This document shows, one piece after another, positions 17,599-25,963 of a DNA stretch of 64,000 bases. Each line of letters begins with the position of its first letter. Within the stretch, counting starts at the first letter, position 1. The notes under the pieces are model-generated. The model was not told the DNA's origin, did no database searches, and was given only the letters and a program-made list of their open reading frames with translations. A program made the position numbers and the translations under genes. Origin of the DNA: an uncultured Prevotella sp. Lineage in GTDB: Bacteria; Bacteroidota; Bacteroidia; Bacteroidales; Bacteroidaceae. The stretch lies in the NCBI GenBank assembly GCA_900322035.1, contig ONYL01000004.1, forward strand, positions 17,258-81,257. Direction: 5' to 3'.

Positions 17599-19308
17599 AT
17601 GAGAAGATTATCAATCCTCTTGGCTGCCCTGCTCATGAGCATGGGCAGCCTCCTGGCCCAAAACCAGCAGTGGTTCAAACGCCATATCCTCTCCGACAAG
17701 CACGCCATGATGAGTGTGAATACTCAGAAGCGCTACATTCTGTTGCCTATAGAGGAGAAGGAAAACGAGACCACCATTAAAGTCATCAAGGACGGTCACT
17801 CCATGCAATCCATTAAGGTGCGCCTCGCAACAGGCAAGCCCGACTATTTCGTGCCTCTTGACATCAGTAAGTTCGGCAAAGACGGAAAGGTACTCTTCGA
17901 CTTTAGCTTTCAAGGCAACTACCGTACGGTCGGCAACATTGAGGACTACAGTTGTTGGCAACTGATGAAGGAAAGCGACACCTTCGACACCACCAACCGC
18001 GAGGCTTACCGCCCCGTCTATCATCACACACCCATGTGGGGATGGATGAACGATCCCAACGGCTTATTTTATAAGGATGGCGTATGGAATCTCTACTTTC
18101 AGTACAATCCCTATGGGTCTACGTGGGAGAATATGACCTGGGGCCACGCCACCAGCCGCGACTTAGTTCATTGGCAATACGAGGGTACACCCATTGAGCC
18201 CGATGCCTTGGGAACTATCTTCAGCGGCTCGGCAGTGGTTGACAGTGCCAACACGGCAGGATTCGGCAAGAATGCCATTGTAGCCATGTACACATCGGCA
18301 GCCGAGAATCAGACACAAAGCCTCGCCTACAGCACCGACGGCGGCAAGACCTTCACGAAATACAGCGACAATCCTACCCTCACGGCTAAAGAGCCGGACT
18401 TCCGCGACCCAAAGATGATTTGGAATGAAGCTACAAACGAATGGAACCTTGTGATGGCCACAGGACAGAAGATGAACTTCTACTCCTCTAAGGATCTGAA
18501 GAACTGGAAATACGAGAGCAGCTTCGGCGAGGGCTATGGATGTCACAAGGGCGTATGGGAATGTCCCGACCTGATACAAATGGCCAACGGCAAATGGGTG
18601 CTCTTCTGCAATATCAACCCCGGCGGACCCTTCGGTGGATCGGCCACGCAGTATTTCGTAGGCCAGTGGGACGGCCATCAGTTTACCTGTGAGAGCAAGC
18701 CCGAGGTGACCAAATGGATGGACTATGGAAAGGATCATTACGCCACAGTGACCTTCAGCAATGCTCCCGACGGCCGTCATGTGGCCCTGCCCTGGATGAG
18801 CAACTGGCAGTATGCTGCCGTCGTCCCCACCAAGCAATACCGTTCGGGCAACGGCATTCCCCGTGATCTCGGCATCTTCACCGACGGCAATGAGGATTAT
18901 CTCAGCGTGAAGCCATCACCGGAAATCATGAAAGCCTTCAGCAAGAAAGCTCAAAGTCTGGGAGATGCCTGCATGGTAGAGGTGAGCGGACTGCGCCGCA
19001 ACGCCACTATCGAACTCTCCAACGGCAAGGGCGAACGCGTGGTCATGCGCTATGATGCCGCTGAGAACAGTTTCTCTGTAGACCGCATGAAGAGTGGACA
19101 GACCGACTTCAGCGATGTCTTTGCTTCCGTCACGACAGCCCCCACCCACGGAAAAGTCAGCCGTGTGCTGATCTTCATCGACAAGAGCAGCGTAGAAGTC
19201 TTCGACGGCGACGGCAAGTTTGCCCTCACCAATCTCGTCTTCCCCACCAAGCCCTACGACCGTCTCACGGTGAAGGGTGGAAAGAGCAAGATTTGGAAAC
19301 TGCGCTGA
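17599..19308 (+). CDS. Glycoside hydrolase family 32 (fructan hydrolase)
   Basis: An exported enzyme of 569 aa that hydrolyses fructosyl linkages in inulin, levan or sucrose-like sugars. It has a Sec signal peptide (LLAALLMSMGSLLAQ) without a lipobox cysteine, so it is probably periplasmic. A DUF4980-like N-terminal domain covers about 24-110. The five-bladed propeller begins with WMNDPNG (about 149-155, Asp nucleophile), then FRDPKM (transition-state stabiliser, about 268-273), and WECPDL with the acid/base Glu (about 318-323). A beta-sandwich domain closes the protein. It is the last gene of the susC operon and the only fructanase in the locus. Exo versus endo action and levan versus inulin preference cannot be read from sequence. 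Confidence 0.94.
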   Translation: MRRLSILLAALLMSMGSLLAQNQQWFKRHILSDKHAMMSVNTQKRYILLPIEEKENETTIKVIKDGHSMQSIKVRLATGKPDYFVPLDISKFGKDGKVLFDFSFQGNYRTVGNIEDYSCWQLMKESDTFDTTNREAYRPVYHHTPMWGWMNDPNGLFYKDGVWNLYFQYNPYGSTWENMTWGHATSRDLVHWQYEGTPIEPDALGTIFSGSAVVDSANTAGFGKNAIVAMYTSAAENQTQSLAYSTDGGKTFTKYSDNPTLTAKEPDFRDPKMIWNEATNEWNLVMATGQKMNFYSSKDLKNWKYESSFGEGYGCHKGVWECPDLIQMANGKWVLFCNINPGGPFGGSATQYFVGQWDGHQFTCESKPEVTKWMDYGKDHYATVTFSNAPDGRHVALPWMSNWQYAAVVPTKQYRSGNGIPRDLGIFTDGNEDYLSVKPSPEIMKAFSKKAQSLGDACMVEVSGLRRNATIELSNGKGERVVMRYDAAENSFSVDRMKSGQTDFSDVFASVTTAPTHGKVSRVLIFIDKSSVEVFDGDGKFALTNLVFPTKPYDRLTVKGGKSKIWKLR

Positions 19309-19485
19309 CCATATCGTCAGTAAGCCGTAGTTACTGTCACAAGTATTCACACTGGACATCATAAGGGAAAGTCAGAGCAAGGAGATGTATGTGCACTTGC
19401 TTTGGCTTTTCTTTTTCATTATGATTCCATATAACTTTCTTACCCCTCAATTACTGCCAGTTGATGGCGGTCGCCAAAAAGAATC

Positions 19486-19555
19486 CCGCTGGCACCCATA
19501 TGCCGCCCAGCTGGCACCCATATGCCCCCCCGCCGGATCACATATGCCGCCCAGC
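19486..19555. repeat. 22-bp tandem array B (3 units), inverted relative to array A
   Basis: CATATG recurs at 19497, 19519 and 19541, exactly 22 bp apart. Read on the minus strand the units share GGGCGGCATATGnnnGCC with array A at 7.05 kb. The surrounding 19309-19743 spacer contains no credible gene; a weak 6-bp hairpin (CAGTAA/TTACTG) at about 19318-19336 follows the GH32 stop. Confidence 0.7.
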
Positions 19556-19743
19556 ATGAGTAGCCACAAAAAAGAAAAGCTACAGCCCACGCTTGATGGT
19601 GAGAGGACAAAGGGCTCAATTGTCCTAATTTGTCCAAGGTCCATGAAGCCGCGGCAGCTCAACAAGTGATGCGATGGTGAGCGAAAATCAGCACTGAAGA
19701 ATAAAAGAATGACGGAAAATTTTGCATACTCCCTTTTTTTTAT

Positions 19744-19751
19744 TACTTTTG
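19744..19751 (+). promoter_or_regulatory. -7 box before tRNA-Arg
   Basis: TACTTTTG lies 20 nt before the first tRNA base. Confidence 0.6.
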
Positions 19752-19771
19752 CATCTGCAACACCAATCAAC

Positions 19772-19845
19772 GGACCCCTAGCTTAGCTGAATAGAGCGTC
19801 AGATTCCGGTTCTGAAGGTCGTGGGTTTGAATCCCACGGGGTTCA
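19772..19845 (+). tRNA. tRNA-Arg (anticodon CCG)
   Basis: A full cloverleaf can be drawn. The acceptor stem is GGACCCC with GGGGTTC, including one G-T pair. The D stem is GCTT/GAGC, the anticodon stem TCAGA/TCTGA with loop TTCCGGT giving anticodon CCG (reads CGG), the variable loop AGGTC, and the T arm GTGGG/CCCAC. The discriminator is A at 19845. The 3' CCA is not encoded, so it must be added after transcription. Confidence 0.95.
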
Positions 19846-19850
19846 CGGTC

Positions 19851-19894
19851 AACAGCCATCGTCTCCAATATTAGGAAAATGATGGCTGTTTTTT
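19851..19894 (+). terminator. Terminator after tRNA-Arg
   Basis: A perfect 10-bp inverted repeat (AACAGCCATC at 19851-19860 and GATGGCTGTT at 19881-19890) is followed by TTTT. Confidence 0.85.
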
Positions 19895-19966
19895 GTATTC
19901 GATTTTCTGCCTTCCGATGAGTGGGATCATCCTATAGAGAATCATCGAGCACATCTTTCCAAAACC

Positions 19967-19998
19967 AAAAAGGTATCCCGTCCTCACGACGAGATACC
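19967..19998 (-). terminator. Minus-strand terminator
   Basis: A 10-bp interrupted stem closed by GGTATC/GATACC is followed on the minus strand by TTTTT. The plus strand has no T-run after the stem. Confidence 0.7.
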
Positions 19999-20135
19999 CT
20001 CACTACTGTTACTATTACCACTATTACAAACTATATATTCACTTCTCAAAAATACATTTCGAAGAAAATGTACCTTTTAGGGGATTTGTTGTTTCTTTTT
20101 GCTCATCTTGCTTTTTGAAACGTCCCTATTTTTTT
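19967..20135 (-). ncRNA. Candidate small RNA or mini-transcript, convergent with tRNA-Arg
   Basis: On the minus strand a -7 box (TATATTTG, 20142-20149) would start a transcript near 20135. It passes a 9-codon frame (20106 down to 20077, MSKKKQQIP), a 7-bp hairpin (TACATTT/AAATGTA), and ends in a strong terminator (stem GGTATC/GATACC with an inner CGTC/GACG, 19972-19998, then five T on the minus strand). No conventional gene fits. It might instead be a 3' extension of the upstream GNAT message, about 150 nt away. Confidence 0.45.
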
Positions 20136-20141
20136 CGATTG

Positions 20142-20149
20142 CAAATATA
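20142..20149 (-). promoter_or_regulatory. -7 box of the candidate small transcript
   Basis: TATATTTG on the minus strand, in an AT-rich stretch 138 bp after the GNAT stop codon. Confidence 0.45.
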
Positions 20150-20287
20150 GCAAGAATAATTTGAATTCTGAAAATATTTTCAGCAAAAAAGGCTTAAAAA
20201 ATTATAATATAACACTTCCAGTCCATTTTATCTGTTTTTTGTTGCTAAACTTTCGTTTGAAACCATGAATTCGATAGAATGTATTGG

Positions 20288-20869
20288 TCAAATGGAATGG
20301 GTGAGGTCGTATTGTAGGTGGCGCATGGGGTGTCCGCCCCACTCCGCGTCATTGACATATTCGAATCCCACCTCCCTGTAGAGTCGTTCAGCCTTTGGGT
20401 TACCCTTATCAACGAGCAGCCCCACCTTCGGCAATTTCAACCGTCGTGCCTTATCGATGGACGCCTTGAGTAGAGCCGTGGCCACGCCGCGGTGGCGGAA
20501 GTTGGCGTCCACACAGAGACTATCCAGGTAGAGTTCGCCCTCTGCTGTCTCAAGTGGCATATTGCTGTGGTCCATACCAAACCGCCTGAAAGCCTCTTCA
20601 ATAAAAGGCTTGCGCAGCCTCAGGAGCGAAGCTCCGTCGTAACTGACGCAGATGCCTGCCAACTCATCGCTGTCGCTGAGCGCGACCAGCGTATTGAGGT
20701 AGCTGTACTGCGAGTCGGTACGCTCCACAAGATCTGTCATGAGATGATGGAAGGAGGCCAGTCCTTGCCGGGGACCGGTTAGGTTCAGGCAGCATTCTTC
20801 GCTCATTGCCTCCATGATACGGGAGGCTATCCAGGATGCCCAATTGCGCTGGGCGTTCACTATTTTCAT
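20288..20869 (-). CDS. GNAT family N-acetyltransferase
   Basis: A 193-residue acetyl-CoA-dependent acyltransferase. The acetyl-CoA binding motif is visible as DANFRHRGVATALLKASIDKA (about residues 125-145; pattern R-x-x-G-x-A), preceded by a beta strand LYLDSLCV and followed by VDKGNPKAERLYREVGFEYV, the usual C-terminal strand-helix. The substrate is unknown. The start codon overlaps the stop of mfd by 4 nt, so it is probably translated from the same mRNA, though a functional link with Mfd is not established. Confidence 0.85.
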   Translation of the reverse strand: MKIVNAQRNWASWIASRIMEAMSEECCLNLTGPRQGLASFHHLMTDLVERTDSQYSYLNTLVALSDSDELAGICVSYDGASLLRLRKPFIEEAFRRFGMDHSNMPLETAEGELYLDSLCVDANFRHRGVATALLKASIDKARRLKLPKVGLLVDKGNPKAERLYREVGFEYVNDAEWGGHPMRHLQYDLTHSI

Positions 20870-23800
20870 CTTTTCTTGTTTTCTTTGTTATCTTCTTCTA
20901 TGTCTTCCAATACATCGACGGCATCAGCCACGGTGGCTATCTGATCCACGTGCATAAGCCGTCGGCCCTTAATTTCCTTAATGGCACATCGGCGTGGATT
21001 GCAGCCGATATAGTCGAGTATCTTATCGAAAGCCTTACTCTTATAAAAGGCGCTGTGGGGATTGGAGACAAACTGCATCACCATCTTTCCGCCGCGCAAC
21101 GAGATTTTTTCACAGCCCAGCCGCTTGCCTAAGCGTCGCAGCAGCACCACCCGCATGAGTTCCTCCCCTTCTTCAGGAACAGGACCAAAGCGGTCGATGA
21201 GACGTTTGCGGTAGTCTTCGAGGGTACGGTCGTCCTCTATATTGTCCAATTCGCGATAGAGCAGCATTCTCTCTCCGCTCCCGGGGACATAGTTGTCGGG
21301 GAAATACATCTGCAAGTCACTGTCGATGTTGCAGTCTTCAACAAATTCGTCACCGCTGAATTCCCGTCCCTGGGCCATCTCCTGTGCGTAGAGGTCACTG
21401 AATTCATCGTTCTTGAGTTCGGTCACGGCCTGACTCAAGATCTTCTGATAGGTTTCGTAGCCTAAATCCTCCATAAATCCACTCTGCTCAGCCCCGAGGA
21501 GATTGCCCGCTCCCCGAATGTCGAGATCCTGCATGGCGAGATTGAATCCGCTTCCCAATTCAGAGAAATTCTCCAGGGCTTCGAGCCTACGGCGTGAGTC
21601 GGGAGGCAGAACGCTCTTGGGTGGTGCCAAAAGATAGCAGAATGCCTTGCGGTCGCCGCGTCCCACACGACCACGCATTTGGTGAAGATCACTCAATCCG
21701 AAGCGCTGGGCATCAGCTATGATGATGGTGTTGGCGTTGGGAATGTCAATGCCGTTCTCTACAATGGTGGTGGAAAGCAGCACATCGTAGTCGTAGTTCA
21801 TGAATCCAAGAATAATCTTCTCTAATTCCTCTGGGTTCATCTGCCCATGTCCAATGGCTATCCTGCAGTCGGGCACATACTTGTGAATGAGGCTTTTCAT
21901 TTCCTGCAAATTACTGATGCGACTACAAACGAAATAGACCTGTCCGTTGCGGCTCATTTCGAAGTTGATGGCATCCGCAATGACTTCATGACCGAAGGTC
22001 GTCAGTTCTGTCTGGATGGGATAGCGGTTGGGCGGTGGAGTGCGTATGATGCTCATGTCGCGCGCTCCCATGAGCGAGAACTGCAATGTGCGCGGAATAG
22101 GCGTAGCCGACATCGTGAGCGTGTCGACGTTAGTCTTGAGCTTACGAAGTTTTTCCTTTGTTGCAACGCCAAACTTTTGCTCCTCATCAATAATAAGCAG
22201 TCCGAGGTCGTGCCACTTCACGGCCTTGCCGATGAGTTTGTGGGTGCCGATGAGAATATCTATTTTCCCTGCCGCCAAGTCGTCCAAAACTTGATGCGTC
22301 TTTTTGGTCGAACGTGAACGTGAAAGATAATCTACTCGAACGGGGAAATCGTGGAGCCGGCGTGTGAAAGTCTGGTAGTGCTGATAGGCAAGAACCGTAG
22401 TGGGCACAAGTACAGCCACCTGTTTGGAGTCGCAGGCTGCCTTGAAGGCCGCACGGATAGCCACCTCGGTCTTGCCGAATCCCACATCGCCACAGATGAG
22501 TCGGTCCATAGGATGAGCACTCTCCATATCGGCCTTGACGTCTTGAGTTGCCTTAAGTTGGTCGGGAGTGTCCTCATAGAAGAAGCTGGCCTCAAGCTCG
22601 TGCTGCATGAAGGAATCCGGACTAAAGGCAAAGCCTTTTTCATAGCGCCGCTTGGCATAGAGCTTGATGAGATCGCGCGCAATGTCCTTGATGCGCTTTT
22701 TGGCGCGCTCCTTCATGCGGTCCCATGCTCCGGTGCCGAGAACGCTCAGCCGTGGGGGCTGTCCGGTCTCGTTGGAGCGGTACTTGCTGATTTTATAGAG
22801 CGAGTGGATGGAAACATCCACCTTGTCGTTGTTCTGATAGATGATGCGGATGACTTCTTTGAACCCTTTGTCGGTGGGCACGCGGAGCAGTCCGCCAAAT
22901 TTGCCGATTCCATAATCCACATGGACGATAAAGTCGCCGGGTTCCATCTCTTGCAGTTCCTTCATCGTCAGCGCCATCTTGCCGCTGCGGGCGCGGTCAC
23001 TCTTGAGGCTGTATTTGTGGAAGCGGTCGAAGATCTGATGATCGGTGAAACAGCAGATCTTCAGCGTGTTGTCGATGAATCCCTCGTGGATGGTTTTCTC
23101 CACTGGAGTAAATTCAATAGGACGCTGGCTCCATTCGCCATTTTGCAGTGTCACCGACTCGCCCGACTCGTCCATACCGTTGAAGATGTCGCGCAATCTT
23201 TCCTGCTGCCGTTGGCTGTCGGCAAGAATATAGATATGGTAGCCCTTGATGAGATAGCTTTCGATCGACTGGCGCAACAAGTCAAAATTCTTGTGAAACA
23301 AGGGCTGGGGAGAGATGTTGAAGCGCAACAGGGCTTGTGACTTCTTATTTGCGTCATGACTCAGCTCGGCAATGCGCAAGTGTTGTGTGGCCTCATCCAA
23401 AGAAGAGAGAGGCATCAAGGTGTTTTCGCTCTTGAGCTCATCCTTGATGGCTTGTTGTTCCATTTCCGTAGCTCCCGCCATACGGTCAGTGACAGCTTGC
23501 GACGAGAAGCCTTCCTCATAGATATGTCCTATGGTCTGACGGATATAGTCGAAATCCTTGGCCACGATCAGGGAGTTTTTCGCCAGCAGAGAAGGAAAGG
23601 GTATTTTGTCATTCTTGATTTGGGCAAGCTCCGGCACGATGGCGATCTCTTGGCAAAGGTCCTTCGACAACTGATCTTCGACCTCAAAGGTTCGAATGCT
23701 GTCCACCTCATCGTCGAAGAAATCAATACGGTATGGAAGCTCGCAACTGTAAGAATAGACATCGAGGATGCTTCCACGCACGGCAAATTGTCCGGGTTCG

Positions 23801-24336
23801 TAAACGTAATCCTGCTGAGAAAAGCCGAACTCCCGCAATTTGTGTTCCACATCAATGATGTCCACCCGTTGTCCCCGTTTGATGGATATGCGTCTCTCGT
23901 CGAGATGTTGTTGCGACACCACCAATTCGCTCAGAGCCTCAGGATAGGTCACAATATAAAGAAAAGGTGCAGCAGTATCACCCCCCTGGTATGAAGAGAG
24001 TCGAGTGAGGACTTCTGTGCGCAGGATCTCGTTGGCGGCATCACGCTGCCCGTATTTCACAGCGCGCTTGTAAGAGGACGGGAAGAACAGGACGTTGTCG
24101 TTGCCGATGAGCTGTGTGAGATCATGATAAAAATAGCCAGCCTCGTCGGCATCCTGCCCTACGAACATCACCTCCCGATGAATTTGTGGGGCAATGGCAG
24201 CAAACAAAACCGCGCTTGCCGATGCCTGCAGTCCGCCCAGCGAGACGGTGCGGAGGGAGTCGTCGGTAAGCGCCTTTACGAGGGCCTCTGCCTGAGAGGC
24301 CTTGGCATAGAGGTGAAGAAAATCTTGTGGGGTCAA
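20866..24336 (-). CDS. mfd: Transcription-repair coupling factor
   Basis: A 1156-residue DNA translocase that removes stalled RNA polymerase and recruits UvrA for strand-specific repair. The N-terminal UvrB-like module (about 1-350) is followed by the RNA polymerase interaction domain (about 460-540, with FIVHVDYGIGKFGGL). The RecG-like motor domains carry Walker A CGDVGFGKTEVA (about 630-641), a DEEQ box (IIDEEQKFGV), motif III MSATPIPRTL, and motif VI RGRVGRGDRKAFCY. The C-terminal TRCF domain ends the protein. Length is normal. It starts 6 nt after the stop of the GT2 gene upstream and overlaps the GNAT gene downstream, giving a three-gene operon. Confidence 0.97.
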   Translation of the reverse strand: MTPQDFLHLYAKASQAEALVKALTDDSLRTVSLGGLQASASAVLFAAIAPQIHREVMFVGQDADEAGYFYHDLTQLIGNDNVLFFPSSYKRAVKYGQRDAANEILRTEVLTRLSSYQGGDTAAPFLYIVTYPEALSELVVSQQHLDERRISIKRGQRVDIIDVEHKLREFGFSQQDYVYEPGQFAVRGSILDVYSYSCELPYRIDFFDDEVDSIRTFEVEDQLSKDLCQEIAIVPELAQIKNDKIPFPSLLAKNSLIVAKDFDYIRQTIGHIYEEGFSSQAVTDRMAGATEMEQQAIKDELKSENTLMPLSSLDEATQHLRIAELSHDANKKSQALLRFNISPQPLFHKNFDLLRQSIESYLIKGYHIYILADSQRQQERLRDIFNGMDESGESVTLQNGEWSQRPIEFTPVEKTIHEGFIDNTLKICCFTDHQIFDRFHKYSLKSDRARSGKMALTMKELQEMEPGDFIVHVDYGIGKFGGLLRVPTDKGFKEVIRIIYQNNDKVDVSIHSLYKISKYRSNETGQPPRLSVLGTGAWDRMKERAKKRIKDIARDLIKLYAKRRYEKGFAFSPDSFMQHELEASFFYEDTPDQLKATQDVKADMESAHPMDRLICGDVGFGKTEVAIRAAFKAACDSKQVAVLVPTTVLAYQHYQTFTRRLHDFPVRVDYLSRSRSTKKTHQVLDDLAAGKIDILIGTHKLIGKAVKWHDLGLLIIDEEQKFGVATKEKLRKLKTNVDTLTMSATPIPRTLQFSLMGARDMSIIRTPPPNRYPIQTELTTFGHEVIADAINFEMSRNGQVYFVCSRISNLQEMKSLIHKYVPDCRIAIGHGQMNPEELEKIILGFMNYDYDVLLSTTIVENGIDIPNANTIIIADAQRFGLSDLHQMRGRVGRGDRKAFCYLLAPPKSVLPPDSRRRLEALENFSELGSGFNLAMQDLDIRGAGNLLGAEQSGFMEDLGYETYQKILSQAVTELKNDEFSDLYAQEMAQGREFSGDEFVEDCNIDSDLQMYFPDNYVPGSGERMLLYRELDNIEDDRTLEDYRKRLIDRFGPVPEEGEELMRVVLLRRLGKRLGCEKISLRGGKMVMQFVSNPHSAFYKSKAFDKILDYIGCNPRRCAIKEIKGRRLMHVDQIATVADAVDVLEDIEEDNKENKKR

Positions 24337-24342
24337 TGGTGG

Positions 24343-25092
24343 CTAATCTACAATTTGGGGATATTTTCTGAACCAGCCATCAAGACGCAGGCGCATGACG
24401 CCAAAGAAAGCCTCACTGAATATGCCACCACTCATTTTGCTGGTTCCCTCACGCCGATTGACAAACACCACCGGCACCTCCTTGATTTTAAATCCTATCT
24501 TATAAGCTGTAAACTTCATCTCGATCTGGAATCCATAACCTTTAAAGCGAATCTCATCAAGAGGTATCGTCTCCAAGACACGGCGACGGTAGCACACAAA
24601 TCCCGCAGTAGTATCGTGCACTTTGAATCCGGTGACGATGCGTACATACTGCGAGGCAAAGTAACTCATCAGCACACGTCCGATGGGCCAGTTGACAACA
24701 TTCACTCCACTCACATAGCGCGATCCAATGGCCAGATCGAAGCCCTCGTCGTGAGTAGCATGATAGAGGCGCGGAAGATCGTTGGGATTGTGGCTGAAGT
24801 CGGCGTCCATCTCAAAGATGTAGTCGTATTTATGTTCCAGCGACCATTTGAATCCAGTGATATAGGCTGTTCCCAATCCCTGTTTTCCCCTGCGTTTGAT
24901 GATGAAGAGGCGGTCGCTGAATTCGGTACTCATCAGGCGCTCTACAATGGCGGCCGTTCCGTCGGGACTACCATCGTCGATGACAAGGATATGAAAGCAC
25001 TTCTCAAGTCCAAACACGGCCCTGATGATCTTCTCTATATTTTCCTTTTCATTATAAGTCGGAATAATGACTATGGAATCGCTGGAATTCAT
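24343..25092 (-). CDS. GT2 polyprenol-phosphate glycosyltransferase (dolichol-P-mannose synthase like)
   Basis: A 249-residue cytoplasmic family 2 glycosyltransferase. It shows the nucleotide-sugar motif VIDDGSPDGT (about residues 36-45) and the metal-binding DADFSHNP (about 94-101), with the QIEMKF block near 180 typical of polyprenol monophosphomannose synthases. It lacks the C-terminal membrane helices found in some relatives. The predicted reaction is transfer of a sugar from GDP-mannose or a similar donor to a polyprenyl phosphate, making a lipid-linked donor for surface glycosylation. It has its own promoter and is first in the operon with mfd. Confidence 0.88.
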   Translation of the reverse strand: MNSSDSIVIIPTYNEKENIEKIIRAVFGLEKCFHILVIDDGSPDGTAAIVERLMSTEFSDRLFIIKRRGKQGLGTAYITGFKWSLEHKYDYIFEMDADFSHNPNDLPRLYHATHDEGFDLAIGSRYVSGVNVVNWPIGRVLMSYFASQYVRIVTGFKVHDTTAGFVCYRRRVLETIPLDEIRFKGYGFQIEMKFTAYKIGFKIKEVPVVFVNRREGTSKMSGGIFSEAFFGVMRLRLDGWFRKYPQIVD

Positions 25093-25114
25093 TTCTTGCT
25101 TATATTTTATATTG

Positions 25115-25122
25115 CAAAGTTA
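25115..25122 (-). promoter_or_regulatory. -7 box for GT2-mfd-GNAT operon
   Basis: TAACTTTG on the minus strand, 22 nt before the GT2 start. Confidence 0.6.
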
Positions 25123-25204
25123 CGAATATTCTTAGAAAAGTCGAAAAAAAACTACATTATTTTTGTATTTTCTCGGCATCACAGCTTTCATATCGTGCAA
25201 AATG

Positions 25205-25963
25205 TTATTGGTCAGGGTTTTCTACATACCCCTGATATTCCGGTACCAATCCGCTCATCACCGCTTCATAGCTCAGTTTTTCCATGCGCAGGATATTCTC
25301 CCGGCTCTTGCCCTGCGGCTCTATGGGCTCATGGATGGTGAGTTTGAGAGGATGCCAGACGACGAAATGCAAATCGCGCATGCGCGGCATGACGTTGAAA
25401 GAGCCATTGATGGTAAGCGGAACGACGGGAAGTTGAAGCTCGTCGGCCAGCATAAAGGCACCGCGGCGGAACGTACCCATATGACCGGTGAACGTGCGAG
25501 CCCCTTCGGGGAAGACAACGAGCGACATACCCTCCTGCAATATCTCACGCGCCTCTTCGTAAGTCTTTCTGACCTTGCTGGCTCCACCACGGTCGACAAA
25601 GATATGGTGGGCGCATTTGCATGCATAGCCGACAAAGGGTATCCGGGCCAACTGGTGCTTCATCATCCATTTGAAATTACGGTTCAAGAATCCGTAGATG
25701 AGGAAAATGTCGAAAGCTCCCTGGTGGTTGGCCACAAACACATAGCTTTGTCCGGGCTTGAGGTTTTCACGTCCTTCCACTTTTACGGGCAGGAAGAGCA
25801 GCCGGATGACACTGCGCGCCCAGTAGCGGCCGGGGTAATAGCCCCAGAAATGACCATTGCCCAACGTGCATCCCACCACGGTGATGATGGAGATAAACAG
25901 TGAAATGAGAATAAAAAGCGGTAAGAATACCACCACCTGATAGATGCGATAGAGATATTTCAT
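25205..25963 (-). CDS. 1-acyl-glycerol-3-phosphate acyltransferase (PlsC family)
   Basis: A 252-residue membrane-associated acyltransferase that adds the second acyl chain to make phosphatidic acid, or a related lipid. The catalytic NHQGAFD (H-x4-D, about residues 77-83) and the glycerol-phosphate binding FPEGART (about 150-156) are intact. N-terminal hydrophobic helices (about 8-35 and 45-60) anchor it. Its start overlaps the end of the metallophosphoesterase gene by 4 nt, so it is the last gene of the pyrC operon. Confidence 0.9.
   Translation of the reverse strand: MKYLYRIYQVVVFLPLFILISLFISIITVVGCTLGNGHFWGYYPGRYWARSVIRLLFLPVKVEGRENLKPGQSYVFVANHQGAFDIFLIYGFLNRNFKWMMKHQLARIPFVGYACKCAHHIFVDRGGASKVRKTYEEAREILQEGMSLVVFPEGARTFTGHMGTFRRGAFMLADELQLPVVPLTINGSFNVMPRMRDLHFVVWHPLKLTIHEPIEPQGKSRENILRMEKLSYEAVMSGLVPEYQGYVENPDQ

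Noticed and set aside
24124-25341. Plus-strand open frame of 405 codons across mfd, GT2 and plsC
   Set aside because: Antisense to three well-supported genes and without any recognisable domain.
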